A DNA stretch of 64,000 nt from Aminipila sp032051575 (GTDB taxonomy: Bacteria > Bacillota > Clostridia > Peptostreptococcales > Anaerovoracaceae): positions 248,001 to 312,000 of the forward strand of contig NZ_DAMBYD010000003.1 in the NCBI RefSeq assembly GCF_032051575.1, given 5' to 3'. Positions 8,240 to 17,138 of the stretch are shown here, in pieces (positions within the stretch are counted from its first letter, which is position 1; the number at the start of each line of letters is the position of its first letter). The notes under the pieces are model-generated. The model worked only from the letters and a program-made list of their open reading frames with translations, was not told the origin of the DNA and made no database searches. The translations under genes were made by a program, and so were the position numbers.

Positions 8240-11200
8240 TTAAACATAAGTTTTATCAACACGATCTAATGCTTTTACTAGAAGATTATTTATTTTTTGC
8301 ACATACTCTGCTTCTAAAGTCTGGTATTCTGTACTTTCTGTACCTAATAAACTACTCCCACATGATTCAATAGCTTCTTTATACCAATCCCCCCAAGCTG
8401 TTAGGATTTCTTTTTCTAAAGATTTAGCTTGTTGTACATCTTTTCCCTTTTCTATGGACCATGTATAGTGCCCAGCTGTGTTTAAAGCTTCTTTATTAAA
8501 TCTGTCTTCTGCTGCCTTATAGAGTATACCCATTGTCTCTTTCGCTTCAGCCTCTTTAGCATTAGCCGCCATATAACCAGTTGCCAGCGAAGTAATACCT
8601 ACATTTTCAAGTTCAGCCGCAGATACTTTACTTAAAGTATCCACTGAAGTATGATAAACATAATCTGTGAAGTGCCAAGTAAGAAGTGCTGGTACACCTG
8701 CTTCTAAAAATACAGTATGGTCACTTCCCCCTTCATATGGGCAAACGTCTACCTTAAATTTTGAATCATGTCCTTTAATAACACCTGTAGCAGAAGCCAT
8801 GTATAAGTCATTTAGATAAAAGCCTGACTTGAAAGCCTCTGGCAAGTCTCCTGCCCCCCACAAAGTATGTGAATCAGGAAGTCTGACATATGCTTCATCA
8901 TCACTATATGCAGGTTCTCCTGGCAATACATCTAAAGAATAATTGTACACTGCTGATGGATCTGGAGTTTTTTCAATTCTCATAACTCCACCAGTAAGCT
9001 CTGAATTTTCACCTACCATGTCTAAGTCAATAGCACAAACAACCTTTGATTTTTCTGTTGGATGGGCATTTAGCCAAAGCTCAGCGCAAGTCATTTCATC
9101 TCCCCATATAAAAGTCATCGTTCTTTCTGGTCTAGGCAAAGTACCCTTATCAATCATTGCTTTTAATTTTAATACCAGTTCCAAGTTCAAACCAACGCCA
9201 GTAGAATTGTCATTTGCACCAGGTTCTTGTACATGTGCCATAAACAAAATTCTTTCATCAGCTTTACTTGTACCTTTTATTTCTGCAATAGCTGTAAGCT
9301 GTCCCTTTGCTCCATTTGAAGCATCGTCCATATCGTACATTCTTCCAATACTTACCGATTTGACTTTTACAGGATTTCCTGTAGTCTCAGCTTCCTTTAA
9401 AAGCCCTAGCATTGCTTCTTTTTGATTTAAAGATAAATTCCATTCAACTATTGGCGAACCCGCTTCAGTTTGCGGCCTAGTCTGATTTGTACCTACACCA
9501 CTTCTATATCTTGCTGAATCTTTGTACCACTGTTCTCCATTAATAGTCGGTGTATTATATTTGTCTAAAGAAGCCGTACTCATTACCGCTACAGCCTTTA
9601 CTTTTTTTGCATAGGCAAAATTCGTTTTGTTTGATGAATCACAAAGAAGAACTTTACCCTCTAAATTCGCTTCATCTCCACTATATTTACTAGGAACACC
9701 TGCTTTTATAGTTCCAACATAAACTACTTCACCTTCAACGCCTTTAGCTTCTTGAGGTGTTGTTCCTGTTTCATCTGTAAAACAAGTCTGCCATGTAAGA
9801 TGTGCTCTCTTATTTAATTCTGCTTCAAGTTTATTCTCAACATTAACCCTCTTAGAACCGTTCTTCTCTAAAATCCAGTTATACATATTGTCTATGTTTT
9901 CTATACCATATAATTCTTTATAATGATTAATATAGGTTGGACTTGTTGGATCAAAAGCATAAGATTCCACATTAAAAGCGTCTATTAGCTCTTTGTTTCC
10001 AGTTGAAGTGACTTCAAGCCTTGCGTAGTCAGGTGCCCAAACAGTTTCACTTGAATTATCCTGTTGAATCCATACAGAATCACCAGATAATTCAGAACTC
10101 TTATCTGTATCTGAATATGTAAATCCAGCGTTTTTAAGTTTATTGATTAGAAAATCTTCAATTACCTGATTCTGCCACGGACCGCCTGTAGTTCTCCATC
10201 CTAAGTATACATAAGAAACATAATCAAAAGCTTCTTCACCTTCAATATTATTTCCTAATGTTGAAATAATGTTTGTCAAAATTGGATTTTCTACTATATT
10301 GGATGTATTTGAAGAGTGATGCTTGTTCTTAGATCCTGTTTCATTAGGTTTAGGTTGTGCTGGTGTTGTCTGAAGGTTGTCTACAATTTTATTAACCTTC
10401 CCCTTATTTTCCAGCACAGCTTTATTATTTTCTTTTGCATAGGTCTCTATATTTCCATAGTTAGTCAAATTGGCTTTTCCTTTCGCTGCTACATATATGA
10501 TATTAGATTTTTCATCAATTTTAACATTGGCACTTGAATCAATTATAAGTTTAGAAACTGAAGCATTTTGGAATATTGTAGAAACTTCCATTGTAATGTT
10601 TGCATTTCCAACTTTTCCTTCTATTTTAACATTCTCTTTTCCATCCACAACAAATAAATTATTAATTATTGCATCTTCAATCGCTGCAATTCTTATGTTC
10701 CCATTTATCTTCGCAATAATCATATCTACGATTTTGCTTTTCCCTTTGATCAGCACAGAATTACTGCCGCCGCCTCTCACTATTGTCTTTCCGGTGACAA
10801 TGACATTTTCTAACGTGACATCACCACTTCCAACACCATCGCCAATAATTAAATCTCCATTTATAGTAACATCTTTTAATGTAACATTTGCAACATTAAC
10901 CATAACATTGCCAGCTGCCGCAACTTGTGTTATTGTTCCTGCTTGATTTATGTATTGTTTAACTAAATTGTCCATAATTTTAGTAAATTCGGCTCTAGTG
11001 ATATTTTCTTTTGGCTTTAAATACCCACCATTACCTGTTAAATAATTTTTGTCAATAAGCGCACATAAGCTGCCCTCAGCCCATGCTGCAATTTCCCCTT
11101 TATCTACAAAATTATTTAAAGAAGAATGCTTTTCATCACTACACTCCATCTTATAAGCTCTAGCCAAAACTGTAAAGGCTTCCTGCCTTGTAATCTTGTC

Positions 11201-11584
11201 ATTTGGACGCATATTTAGGGAAGTTTTCATTGTTCCCATTTGAACAGCCTTCGCCATTTCTTCTGCATACCAAGCTCCATCTTTCACATCTACAACCCCT
11301 GATAAAGAAGCTTTGTCTGCCGCTCCAAATGCCCTGTTTACCATAGTTACCATTTCTGCGCGGGATAAGTTTCCCATAGGTTTAATTGCCAACCCATTGT
11401 CTGCCTCATACCCTTTTATAAGACCATTAGACACTGCGCTCTTTAACCCCTCCGTAGACCAATTGTTCGGCATATCAACAAAACTTAAATTTGTTGACTC
11501 AGATGCAAAAGCTATAGCAGGTATATAACATAATACCATAGCCATAGTCAGAACAATAGATACTAACTTTTTTGTTCTTTTCAT
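8240..11584 (-). CDS. Secreted SLH-domain / beta-solenoid / M28-family metallopeptidase
   Basis: A 1114-residue surface protein. Order of parts: Sec signal peptide (about 1-28, ending AIAFA); three SLH motifs (about 30-210) that anchor it to the cell-wall polymer; a repetitive beta-rich stretch (about 215-410) of short hydrophobic strands such as VTINGDLIIGDG, resembling polymer-forming or bactofilin-like solenoids; a His/Ser/Asn-rich linker; a protease-associated-like segment (about 610-720); and an M28 aminopeptidase domain (about 770-1030). M28 metal ligands are visible in AHVQEPGANDNSTG, GDEMTC, DLDMVGE and SDHTVF. The usual Glu-Glu pair reads Asp-Glu here. I chose the ATG at 11584 rather than 11608 because GAGGAGG lies at the proper distance. 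A surface peptidase feeding amino-acid uptake is the natural inference. Confidence 0.85.
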   Translation of the reverse strand: MKRTKKLVSIVLTMAMVLCYIPAIAFASESTNLSFVDMPNNWSTEGLKSAVSNGLIKGYEADNGLAIKPMGNLSRAEMVTMVNRAFGAADKASLSGVVDVKDGAWYAEEMAKAVQMGTMKTSLNMRPNDKITRQEAFTVLARAYKMECSDEKHSSLNNFVDKGEIAAWAEGSLCALIDKNYLTGNGGYLKPKENITRAEFTKIMDNLVKQYINQAGTITQVAAAGNVMVNVANVTLKDVTINGDLIIGDGVGSGDVTLENVIVTGKTIVRGGGSNSVLIKGKSKIVDMIIAKINGNIRIAAIEDAIINNLFVVDGKENVKIEGKVGNANITMEVSTIFQNASVSKLIIDSSANVKIDEKSNIIYVAAKGKANLTNYGNIETYAKENNKAVLENKGKVNKIVDNLQTTPAQPKPNETGSKNKHHSSNTSNIVENPILTNIISTLGNNIEGEEAFDYVSYVYLGWRTTGGPWQNQVIEDFLINKLKNAGFTYSDTDKSSELSGDSVWIQQDNSSETVWAPDYARLEVTSTGNKELIDAFNVESYAFDPTSPTYINHYKELYGIENIDNMYNWILEKNGSKRVNVENKLEAELNKRAHLTWQTCFTDETGTTPQEAKGVEGEVVYVGTIKAGVPSKYSGDEANLEGKVLLCDSSNKTNFAYAKKVKAVAVMSTASLDKYNTPTINGEQWYKDSARYRSGVGTNQTRPQTEAGSPIVEWNLSLNQKEAMLGLLKEAETTGNPVKVKSVSIGRMYDMDDASNGAKGQLTAIAEIKGTSKADERILFMAHVQEPGANDNSTGVGLNLELVLKLKAMIDKGTLPRPERTMTFIWGDEMTCAELWLNAHPTEKSKVVCAIDLDMVGENSELTGGVMRIEKTPDPSAVYNYSLDVLPGEPAYSDDEAYVRLPDSHTLWGAGDLPEAFKSGFYLNDLYMASATGVIKGHDSKFKVDVCPYEGGSDHTVFLEAGVPALLTWHFTDYVYHTSVDTLSKVSAAELENVGITSLATGYMAANAKEAEAKETMGILYKAAEDRFNKEALNTAGHYTWSIEKGKDVQQAKSLEKEILTAWGDWYKEAIESCGSSLLGTESTEYQTLEAEYVQKINNLLVKALDRVDKTYV

Positions 11585-11973
11585 CTCTTCCTCCTCATTA
11601 TAAAACAATTTTCGTCATTTTATGCCAAAGTATGAGCATAACTCTAGCATTTTCAACACATACACAGTCATAGCCACATTGCTATACAACACCTAAATAT
11701 TAGCATAACTCTTATATCGCGTCTATGTATTTAATTGATTTTATAACTTTTTTGTTGTTAAATAATTATTTGTTTTTAGTTCTGTAATCCTCACAATATT
11801 TACTCTATAAATAAATTTTTTTACAAATTGATGTTTAATCTATTATTTTCAAGGTATAAATGAAGTATAATTAATTAAGCAACGTATCACTCTTATTTAA
11901 CAGTTAATAAATACTTGTTTACAGGGTGAACGCAAATATTTAAAAAATTTTAAGAAAAACGGAGGATGGAATT
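11585..11973. other. Divergent intergenic region between the SLH-M28 gene and the rubrerythrin gene
   Basis: No gene is seen in these 389 bases. The stretch is very AT-rich. A TATAAT at 11866-11871 on the plus strand, about 100 bases before the rubrerythrin ATG, is a plausible -10 box, but no good -35 accompanies it. GGAGG ahead of the rubrerythrin start is clear. I saw no convincing operator palindrome. Confidence 0.5.
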
Positions 11974-12516
11974 ATGAAATGGACTTGTTCAGTTTGTGGT
12001 TATACTTATGAAGGTGCTGAGGCTCCAGAAAAATGTCCACAGTGTGGAGTTGGTGCAGATAAATTTGTTGCTTCTCAAGAAGGTGCAAGAGAATGGGCTG
12101 ACCAACACGTAGTAGGAGTTGCTAAGGGTGTTGACCCTGAAATAATCGAAGGTTTAAGAGCGAACTTTACAGGAGAATGTACAGAAGTTGGCATGTACTT
12201 AGCAATGGCTAGAGTCGCTCACAGAGAGGGTTACCCTGAAATCGGACTATATTGGGAAAAGGCTGCTTTCGAGGAAGCAGAACATGCAGCTAAATTTGCA
12301 GAATTACTAGGAGAAGTAGTTACTGATTCCACTAAAAAGAATCTTGAAATGAGAATTGAAGCTGAAAACGGTGCTTGCGCTGGCAAGAAAGCTCTTGCAA
12401 CATTAGCAAAACAGCAGAATCTTGACGCTATCCATGATACCGTTCATGAAATGGCTAAGGACGAAGCTAGACACGGTTGTGCATTTGAAGGACTTTACAA
12501 CAGATACTTCAAATAG
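11974..12516 (+). CDS. Reverse rubrerythrin (N-terminal rubredoxin, C-terminal diiron domain)
   Basis: A 180-residue oxidative-stress protein that reduces peroxide, and possibly oxygen, in anaerobes. The rubredoxin domain comes first: CSVCGY at about 5-10 and CPQCG at about 21-25 give the four Cys ligands of Fe(SCys)4. The four-helix diiron domain follows, with Glu/His ligands in TGECTEVGMYLAMARVAHREG, AAFEEAEHAAKF and HEMAKDEARHG. This domain order is the reverse of classical rubrerythrin and is typical of Clostridium revRbr. A strong GGAGG precedes the ATG and a terminator follows directly, so it is monocistronic. In clostridia such genes are usually under PerR control; I do not see a clear Per box. 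Confidence 0.95.
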   Translation: MKWTCSVCGYTYEGAEAPEKCPQCGVGADKFVASQEGAREWADQHVVGVAKGVDPEIIEGLRANFTGECTEVGMYLAMARVAHREGYPEIGLYWEKAAFEEAEHAAKFAELLGEVVTDSTKKNLEMRIEAENGACAGKKALATLAKQQNLDAIHDTVHEMAKDEARHGCAFEGLYNRYFK

Positions 12517-12555
12517 GGTGTCGGTATTGCCTATTTAAAACATACTCAAGATTAT

Positions 12556-12589
12556 AAAGAATCACATCTACATGGTGTGGTTCTTTTTT
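12556..12589 (+). terminator. Rho-independent terminator of the rubrerythrin gene
   Basis: An imperfect stem of about 11 bp formed by AAGAATCACA and TGTGGTTCTT around a short loop, followed by a run of Ts at 12584-12589. It lies 40 bases after the stop codon. Confidence 0.85.
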
Positions 12590-12624
12590 GTGTAGTCTAT
12601 TTTACATTCATTGATTTCGATACT

Positions 12625-12665
12625 AAAAAAGAACTGAGAGTTAACCTCCAAGCTCTTAAATTCTT
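12625..12665 (-). terminator. Probable terminator of the lysine-rich small gene
   Basis: On the minus strand an interrupted stem (AAGAA/TTCTT outer, AGAG/CTCT inner) ends in six Ts at 12630-12625. It is located about 105 bases beyond the stop of the 36-residue gene. Confidence 0.5.
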
Positions 12666-12771
12666 TATCGATTTTATTATATTAGAAAAATTAGTTTTCC
12701 TATAATAAAGGCAAGAGGCAACCGGCCTATAAGCCGATTGTCCCCATAAGCATTTGCCCTATTTCACTTCT

Positions 12772-12882
12772 TTAAAGATTGCCATCTGTCTTTATTGAAG
12801 AAGATACTGGAGCAGAAGCGTGTTTTTCAGCACTTTTCTTCTTCTTCATTTTTTCCTTGTTTTTCGGACTTTTATCTCCCAT
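12772..12882 (-). CDS. Very small lysine-rich cytoplasmic protein (36 residues)
   Basis: The ORF begins MGDKSPKNKEKMKKKK and continues with a Ser/Ala-rich tail ending TDGNL. GGAGG at 12891-12895 is 8 bases before the ATG. Short proteins starting MGDKSPK followed by a lysine-rich stretch recur in many bacterial genomes; I recall the pattern but know no function for it. The high positive charge would suit RNA or ribosome association, which is inference only. Its neighbour is a convergent rubrerythrin gene. The good ribosome binding site and the recognisable N-terminus are why I call it a gene although it is short. Confidence 0.75.
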   Translation of the reverse strand: MGDKSPKNKEKMKKKKSAEKHASAPVSSSIKTDGNL

Positions 12883-13012
12883 AGTAGCTACCTCCAATCA
12901 TGTTTATTTATTCTTAGTATACTCTCTTTCTATACTTTCTGCAAACATTCAAGGAACAAAATTAAATGATTATATGTAATCATAGTTTCAAATGAAATCC
13001 TCATCTTATTCT

Positions 13013-13729
13013 CTATTTTTTTCTCAAAATGATGGCAATGAAATTCAAATATTTGCCGCCACCAGCCTCTATTGCCTTTCGATCCTGCACCGCATATTCG
13101 TTCTCACAGGCAAGCCAATCCGCCCACACTTCTTCGTTACTCTCCATTTCATATACGGAGATTACTTCGGCATTCTGACAATGACTGACCATGTTCGTCC
13201 AGTATTCTACATCGTGCATATAATCCAGTTGCTCCGGGGTCCAAGAAAGTAGCAGCGAAGTCGGAAGTGCCTCGTGGCAATCCTTTTTCATTCCGGGAAT
13301 AGCAATATAGATGTACCCACCCGGCTTTACAAACGGCAACAGGCATTTGTCCAGATATTCTGAATTACGGCCAAAATAATTGTACGAATCCGTGCTGATT
13401 ACAGCGTCAAAGAACTCTCTGCTAAAGGGCAGATTAGTGGCGTCTGCCTTTATTGGGGTAATTTGGTCCTTTGAAAGCCCCACACTGTCAAAAAATTCTC
13501 TGTTTTCTACCGGATTGCTCCATAAATCAGCTGCGTAGACAGAAAATCCATATTCCTTGACCAGAAAAACGGAAGTCAAGCCCTTCCCACTGCCCAAATC
13601 CATAACGATAGCACCCCTGGATATTTTATGATCTTGCAGCAATTCCTCTTCCAATTTGATAGGATTCGGCCCCATGATTTTCTCGTGCCATGCGGGCGTA
13701 TCATATTTTTTGCTCCTGATATATTCCAT
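13013..13729 (-). CDS. Class I SAM-dependent methyltransferase
   Basis: A 238-residue Rossmann-fold methyltransferase. Motif I is MDLGSGKG with following VFLVKEYG, then the acidic loop AADLW, motif II-like IKADATNLPFS and motif III VKPGGYIYIAIPG. The substrate is unknown; the sequence resembles small-molecule or cyclopropane-type methyltransferases rather than rRNA enzymes. I chose the ATG at 13729 over 13744 because GGAGG at 13738-13742 is 8 bases upstream of it. It is the third gene of an operon behind a TetR regulator and a GNAT acetyltransferase. Such tetR-modifier operons often handle a toxic compound, but nothing here names it. Confidence 0.85.
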   Translation of the reverse strand: MEYIRSKKYDTPAWHEKIMGPNPIKLEEELLQDHKISRGAIVMDLGSGKGLTSVFLVKEYGFSVYAADLWSNPVENREFFDSVGLSKDQITPIKADATNLPFSREFFDAVISTDSYNYFGRNSEYLDKCLLPFVKPGGYIYIAIPGMKKDCHEALPTSLLLSWTPEQLDYMHDVEYWTNMVSHCQNAEVISVYEMESNEEVWADWLACENEYAVQDRKAIEAGGGKYLNFIAIILRKK

Positions 13730-13757
13730 ACTTAATTCCTCCATTGATATTTTCCAC

Positions 13758-14384
13758 TTACTGCAATTGTCCTTCTCTGACTTCTTTCACTTTAGGCGGA
13801 AATGTTTTGTCAAACGCCTCAAGTTCTTCCTCATCCACAAAATAGCATCTCGGATCGGAATAAGTTCCTTTTAAAGCTTCCATCCCCTGGTTGTTTAAAA
13901 CTTTAACCATAAAAAAGGACGCTTCCTCAAACCTTTCCAGCCCATCATAATAAATCCCATACTTTGAGGCGCTTTCAAAGCCAAATCTGTTGTAATACTC
14001 GGGGTTACCTGTGATCACAACTGCGGGATATCCCATCTGTTTTGCTTTCTCCAGTGTAAAGCTAATCATTTCTGCACCGTATCCTTTGCCCTGGTATTCA
14101 GGGAGCACGCCAACCGGTCCGAACAACAAAATATCAGTTTTTCCACCGCTGTCTAATGTTAAAGTACCTTTTGCATAAACAATATTGGCGATGATTTTGC
14201 AGTCCTCCTCCAGAACATAATCTAACTCCGGCACGAAGCAGGCATCCTTTCTAAGGTTATGGATAACCAGATGCTCAGAACACCCCGGACGATATACGTT
14301 CCAAAATGCCTCTCTGGTTAAGTTATCAACTTCAAAATAATCCTTTTTCTGTTCTAATCTTATGGTCATTTTATTCTTCCTCAT
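13758..14384 (-). CDS. GNAT-family N-acetyltransferase
   Basis: A 208-residue acetyltransferase with the acetyl-CoA motif GVLPEYQGKGYGAEM at about residues 92-106, preceded by a typical LLFGPV strand and followed by YPAVVITGNPEYYNRFGFE, the pattern of YhbS-like GNAT proteins. The substrate is unknown. The start overlaps the stop of the tetR gene by 4 bases, and the GGAGG inside the end of tetR serves as its ribosome binding site, so expression follows the regulator. An in-frame ATG at 14369 also has GAGGAAG upstream and cannot be excluded. Confidence 0.87.
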   Translation of the reverse strand: MRKNKMTIRLEQKKDYFEVDNLTREAFWNVYRPGCSEHLVIHNLRKDACFVPELDYVLEEDCKIIANIVYAKGTLTLDSGGKTDILLFGPVGVLPEYQGKGYGAEMISFTLEKAKQMGYPAVVITGNPEYYNRFGFESASKYGIYYDGLERFEEASFFMVKVLNNQGMEALKGTYSDPRCYFVDEEELEAFDKTFPPKVKEVREGQLQ

Positions 14385-14995
14385 TGTTTTTCCTCCATAG
14401 CTTGCATGAAGTAATCAATGTGATTTCTCACCTGTGAAATTGCTTCTTCTTTATTTTCGTTTCCATCATAAAGATTCATCAGCATATAGATAGGTGCATA
14501 GAATTCCAGGGCAAGCTGCTTTGGGTTATCCCACTTCCGATCCCTCTGCTGAGAAATCTCACGAAACAAATCTTCCACGTATCCTACAACCCCAGACGCA
14601 AGATATTGCTGATAAAGTGCATTCATTTCTGGATTGTGATACTGTTCAATAGTCAGCATTTTCCGAAAACTTGAAGCGAACTCATCTTCTGTCCAATAGC
14701 GAAACTGTGCTTCGGTGAAATGTATAATTTGTTCCATTTGGGTATTTCCATAGGCCTCTGCCATTTCTAAAAAACTTCCTTCAGGCAGTTCATACATTTG
14801 GGCACGTTCCAAATCATTATCACGCATCCTGTTAACAATGCTGTCAAAGATGTCTTGCTTGCTGGAATAATGTTTATATAGAGCTCCTTGAGTAATTCCT
14901 AATTGCTTGGCAATATCCCGGACAGACACCGCTTCATAACCACGGCGTGAGAACAGGCGCAGTGACTCCAATAGGATTGCTTCTTTCGTATTCAT
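14381..14995 (-). CDS. TetR-family transcriptional repressor, probably autoregulated
   Basis: A 204-residue TetR-family protein. The N-terminal helix-turn-helix covers about residues 1-50, with SVRDIAKQLGITQGALYKHYSSKQDI as the recognition region. The C-terminal ligand domain is unremarkable and does not reveal the inducer. A strong AAGGAGG precedes the ATG. It is the first gene of the operon with the acetyltransferase and methyltransferase. The promoter upstream carries two matching palindromes positioned over and just after its -10 box, so the protein very likely represses its own operon. Confidence 0.9.
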   Translation of the reverse strand: MNTKEAILLESLRLFSRRGYEAVSVRDIAKQLGITQGALYKHYSSKQDIFDSIVNRMRDNDLERAQMYELPEGSFLEMAEAYGNTQMEQIIHFTEAQFRYWTEDEFASSFRKMLTIEQYHNPEMNALYQQYLASGVVGYVEDLFREISQQRDRKWDNPKQLALEFYAPIYMLMNLYDGNENKEEAISQVRNHIDYFMQAMEEKQ

Positions 14996-15051
14996 AGTTG
15001 TACCTCCTTAAAGAACGATGCACAAAATGCATAGATATTCCCTCACAAACC

Positions 15052-15101
15052 AGTGAGCGATTGTTTACCATCATTATAGTAAACGGTCGTTCACTTGTCA
15101 A
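15052..15101 (-). promoter_or_regulatory. Promoter of the tetR operon with two operator palindromes
   Basis: On the minus strand TTGACA (15101-15096), a 17-base spacer and TATAAT (15078-15073) make a consensus sigma-A promoter. The spacer itself (15079-15095) is a palindrome around GTGAACGACCGTTTAC. A second, related 17-base copy in inverted orientation occupies 15052-15068, immediately after the -10. The two copies differ at three positions and are separated by 10 bases. This is the arrangement expected for autorepression by the TetR protein encoded 57 bases downstream. Confidence 0.88.
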
Positions 15102-15241
15102 CAGAATTACAAAACTTTTTTAATTTCATATATTTAAAAATATATATTTTATTACCATGATTCTTTTGATATAATTAGAAAAATTTATACAAATATTCTT
15201 TCAATCGTCGTACCAATAGTCGTATCAATAAAGGAGAAAAC

Positions 15242-16489
15242 ATGAGTAGATTATTAATAGCAATTCTGCCCGTAATACTTGTATTTACTTTACTCTTATC
15301 AACTGTGGTTGCCTTCGCTGTTCCTCGGGATATCCAATTTCATTGGGCTGGAACAGCAATCAACACATTAATAGAAAATAAAGTTATGTCTGGTTATGAC
15401 GATGGGCGCTTTAAACCCAGTAAATCCATAACTAGAGAAGAAGCCTGTGTCCTGCTTACCCGTTTTGCCTTAGAGCAAGGGCTCATTCAAGCTTCAGATT
15501 TATATATAGATGAGAACATAATACTTGCAGATGTGCATAATACTTGGTCATTAGAATCCATTCAGTACATGTATAGAAATAATATTATGGGAACTTGCCC
15601 TGATGGTACTTTTCAGCCAAATAATGCCTTGACTAGAGAATCTATGGGTGATTTATTTTATAAATTTTATAAGCATTTCGGACTACTAACTGATTATGCA
15701 CAAACCTCAAACTGTCCATTTACAGACATTGAAAATAGTTATGCTCGAACAGCTATATGTTACCTTTATAGCCAAGGGATTATTCATGGTTATGAAGACA
15801 ATACTTATCGACCAGAAAAATCTGTATCTAGAGCGGAGATTGCCACAATCATATTTCAAATATCACACTTAGACGCCATTGCCCCTGCCATAACATTACC
15901 GGACTATAAAGTGATTAATGTACCTTATATCAGTCAGATTTATCCTGTTAGTGCCATTGTTGGATGTGAAGGCACGTCCCTATTAATGGGGCTTAAAGCA
16001 AAAGGATATGCACAAGGTGTTGGGCTTTTGGAATTTTTAAATAACCTTCCCAGAGATTCTTCAAATCCCGCCAAGGGTTTTGTCGGTTCACCATTTGCCG
16101 CTGATTTAACCAAGAAAACAAGAACTACAATATATCCCCCTGTTTTAGCAGCTTATGGGGAGAAGTATGGTAATGTTGATGATTTTTCTGGTAGTACCAT
16201 TGATGAATTACAAGCAGAACTATTGGATGGGAATCCTGTGGTTGTATATGCTACTATGCATTGGGAAAAACCATTTTACAGGTATTACTACATTGAAGGT
16301 ACAAGACAGAGACTTTTATCAAATAATCACGTTATTCTAGCCTGTGGATATGATAAAAAAACCAATATGTATTATATTTCAGACCCATATAATATAGCGG
16401 ATACCAGTAAAGAATATAAATACTGGCAAGACGGAAATACTTTTGAGCGTATTTATAACGAGCGAAAACAGGCACTGGTAATCCAGTAA
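15242..16489 (+). CDS. SLH-domain surface protein with C39-like (papain-fold) peptidase domain
   Basis: A 415-residue secreted protein. A signal peptide (about 1-27, ending AFAVP) is followed by three SLH motifs (about 30-215; for example GYDDGRFKPSKSITREEA) and a C-terminal C39-like domain (about 220-415). Candidate catalytic residues are Cys in IVGCEGTSLLMG (about 243), His in NNHVILACGYD (about 362) and Asp in YYISDPYN (about 380). Many C39_2 proteins are thought to be cysteine peptidases, but activity here is inferred. AAAGGAG precedes the ATG. SLH anchoring places the domain at the cell wall. Confidence 0.87.
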   Translation: MSRLLIAILPVILVFTLLLSTVVAFAVPRDIQFHWAGTAINTLIENKVMSGYDDGRFKPSKSITREEACVLLTRFALEQGLIQASDLYIDENIILADVHNTWSLESIQYMYRNNIMGTCPDGTFQPNNALTRESMGDLFYKFYKHFGLLTDYAQTSNCPFTDIENSYARTAICYLYSQGIIHGYEDNTYRPEKSVSRAEIATIIFQISHLDAIAPAITLPDYKVINVPYISQIYPVSAIVGCEGTSLLMGLKAKGYAQGVGLLEFLNNLPRDSSNPAKGFVGSPFAADLTKKTRTTIYPPVLAAYGEKYGNVDDFSGSTIDELQAELLDGNPVVVYATMHWEKPFYRYYYIEGTRQRLLSNNHVILACGYDKKTNMYYISDPYNIADTSKEYKYWQDGNTFERIYNERKQALVIQ

Positions 16490-16641
16490 AATCATTTTTT
16501 ATAAATTGTTTAAATATACTGTTTGTATGAAGTCTGCAAGGGTATATAAATAACATAAGAGAAATGTAATATTATACCTTGATATCCCGATTTTACATAG
16601 GTATAATTAATAGAAAATATAGGAAGAGGAGAATAGTAATT

Positions 16642-17043
16642 ATGAAATACGATTGGACAAGTGATTTAGAAACAGGAAACGGTACCATAGATGAACAGCA
16701 TAAGCAGCTAATCGCTGCAATCAACAACTTGCTGGATGCATGTTCACAAGGTAAAGGAAGAGATTCCCTAAAAGAAACTACTACTTTTTTATATGATTAT
16801 ACCTCAAAGCACTTTGCAGATGAGGAAAAGCTTCAGCTAGCAAGCCAATATCCTGACTATCCAAACCATAAACAGTATCACGAGGGATTTAAAAAGGTTG
16901 TACGTGATATAGCAGATCAACTGGATAAAGAAGGCCCAAGTCTTGTTCTGGTAGGCAAAGTAAACAGTAGTATCGGCGGCTGGCTTATCAATCACATCAA
17001 AAAAGAAGATGTTAAAGTAGCAGCTCATATTCGCGCAAAATAA
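16642..17043 (+). CDS. Bacteriohemerythrin
   Basis: A 133-residue single-domain hemerythrin that binds O2 at a non-haem diiron site. The ligand series is complete: His in DEQHKQL, His-x3-Glu in KHFADEE, His-x3-His in NHKQYHEGF (the last two His), and His-x4-Asp in NHIKKED. The open frame starts at 16579, but GGAAGAGGAG lies before the ATG at 16642 and the family starts exactly with a short MKYDWTSDLETG. A terminator follows. In anaerobes these proteins serve in oxygen sensing, storage or detoxification; no partner gene tells which. Confidence 0.94.
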   Translation: MKYDWTSDLETGNGTIDEQHKQLIAAINNLLDACSQGKGRDSLKETTTFLYDYTSKHFADEEKLQLASQYPDYPNHKQYHEGFKKVVRDIADQLDKEGPSLVLVGKVNSSIGGWLINHIKKEDVKVAAHIRAK

Positions 17044-17083
17044 AATGTACTTTATAGACTACATATCCATATTATAAAATTTT

Positions 17084-17113
17084 AGCCGCCTGGTATTCCA
17101 GACGGCTTTTTTT
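17084..17113 (+). terminator. Rho-independent terminator of the hemerythrin gene
   Basis: Stem AGCCGCCTGG with CCAGACGGCT (one mismatch) around TATT, followed by seven Ts at 17107-17113. Confidence 0.93.
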
Positions 17114-17138
17114 CATTGCGGACACAGGGTTATTATGA

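Noticed and set aside
8943..9425. A 160-codon plus-strand frame
   Set aside because: Lies inside the M28 domain of the SLH peptidase on the opposite strand, whose metal-ligand motifs prove the minus-strand reading.
10470..10946. A 158-codon hydrophobic plus-strand frame
   Set aside because: Antisense of the beta-solenoid repeats; the alternating hydrophobic pattern creates a false membrane-protein look.
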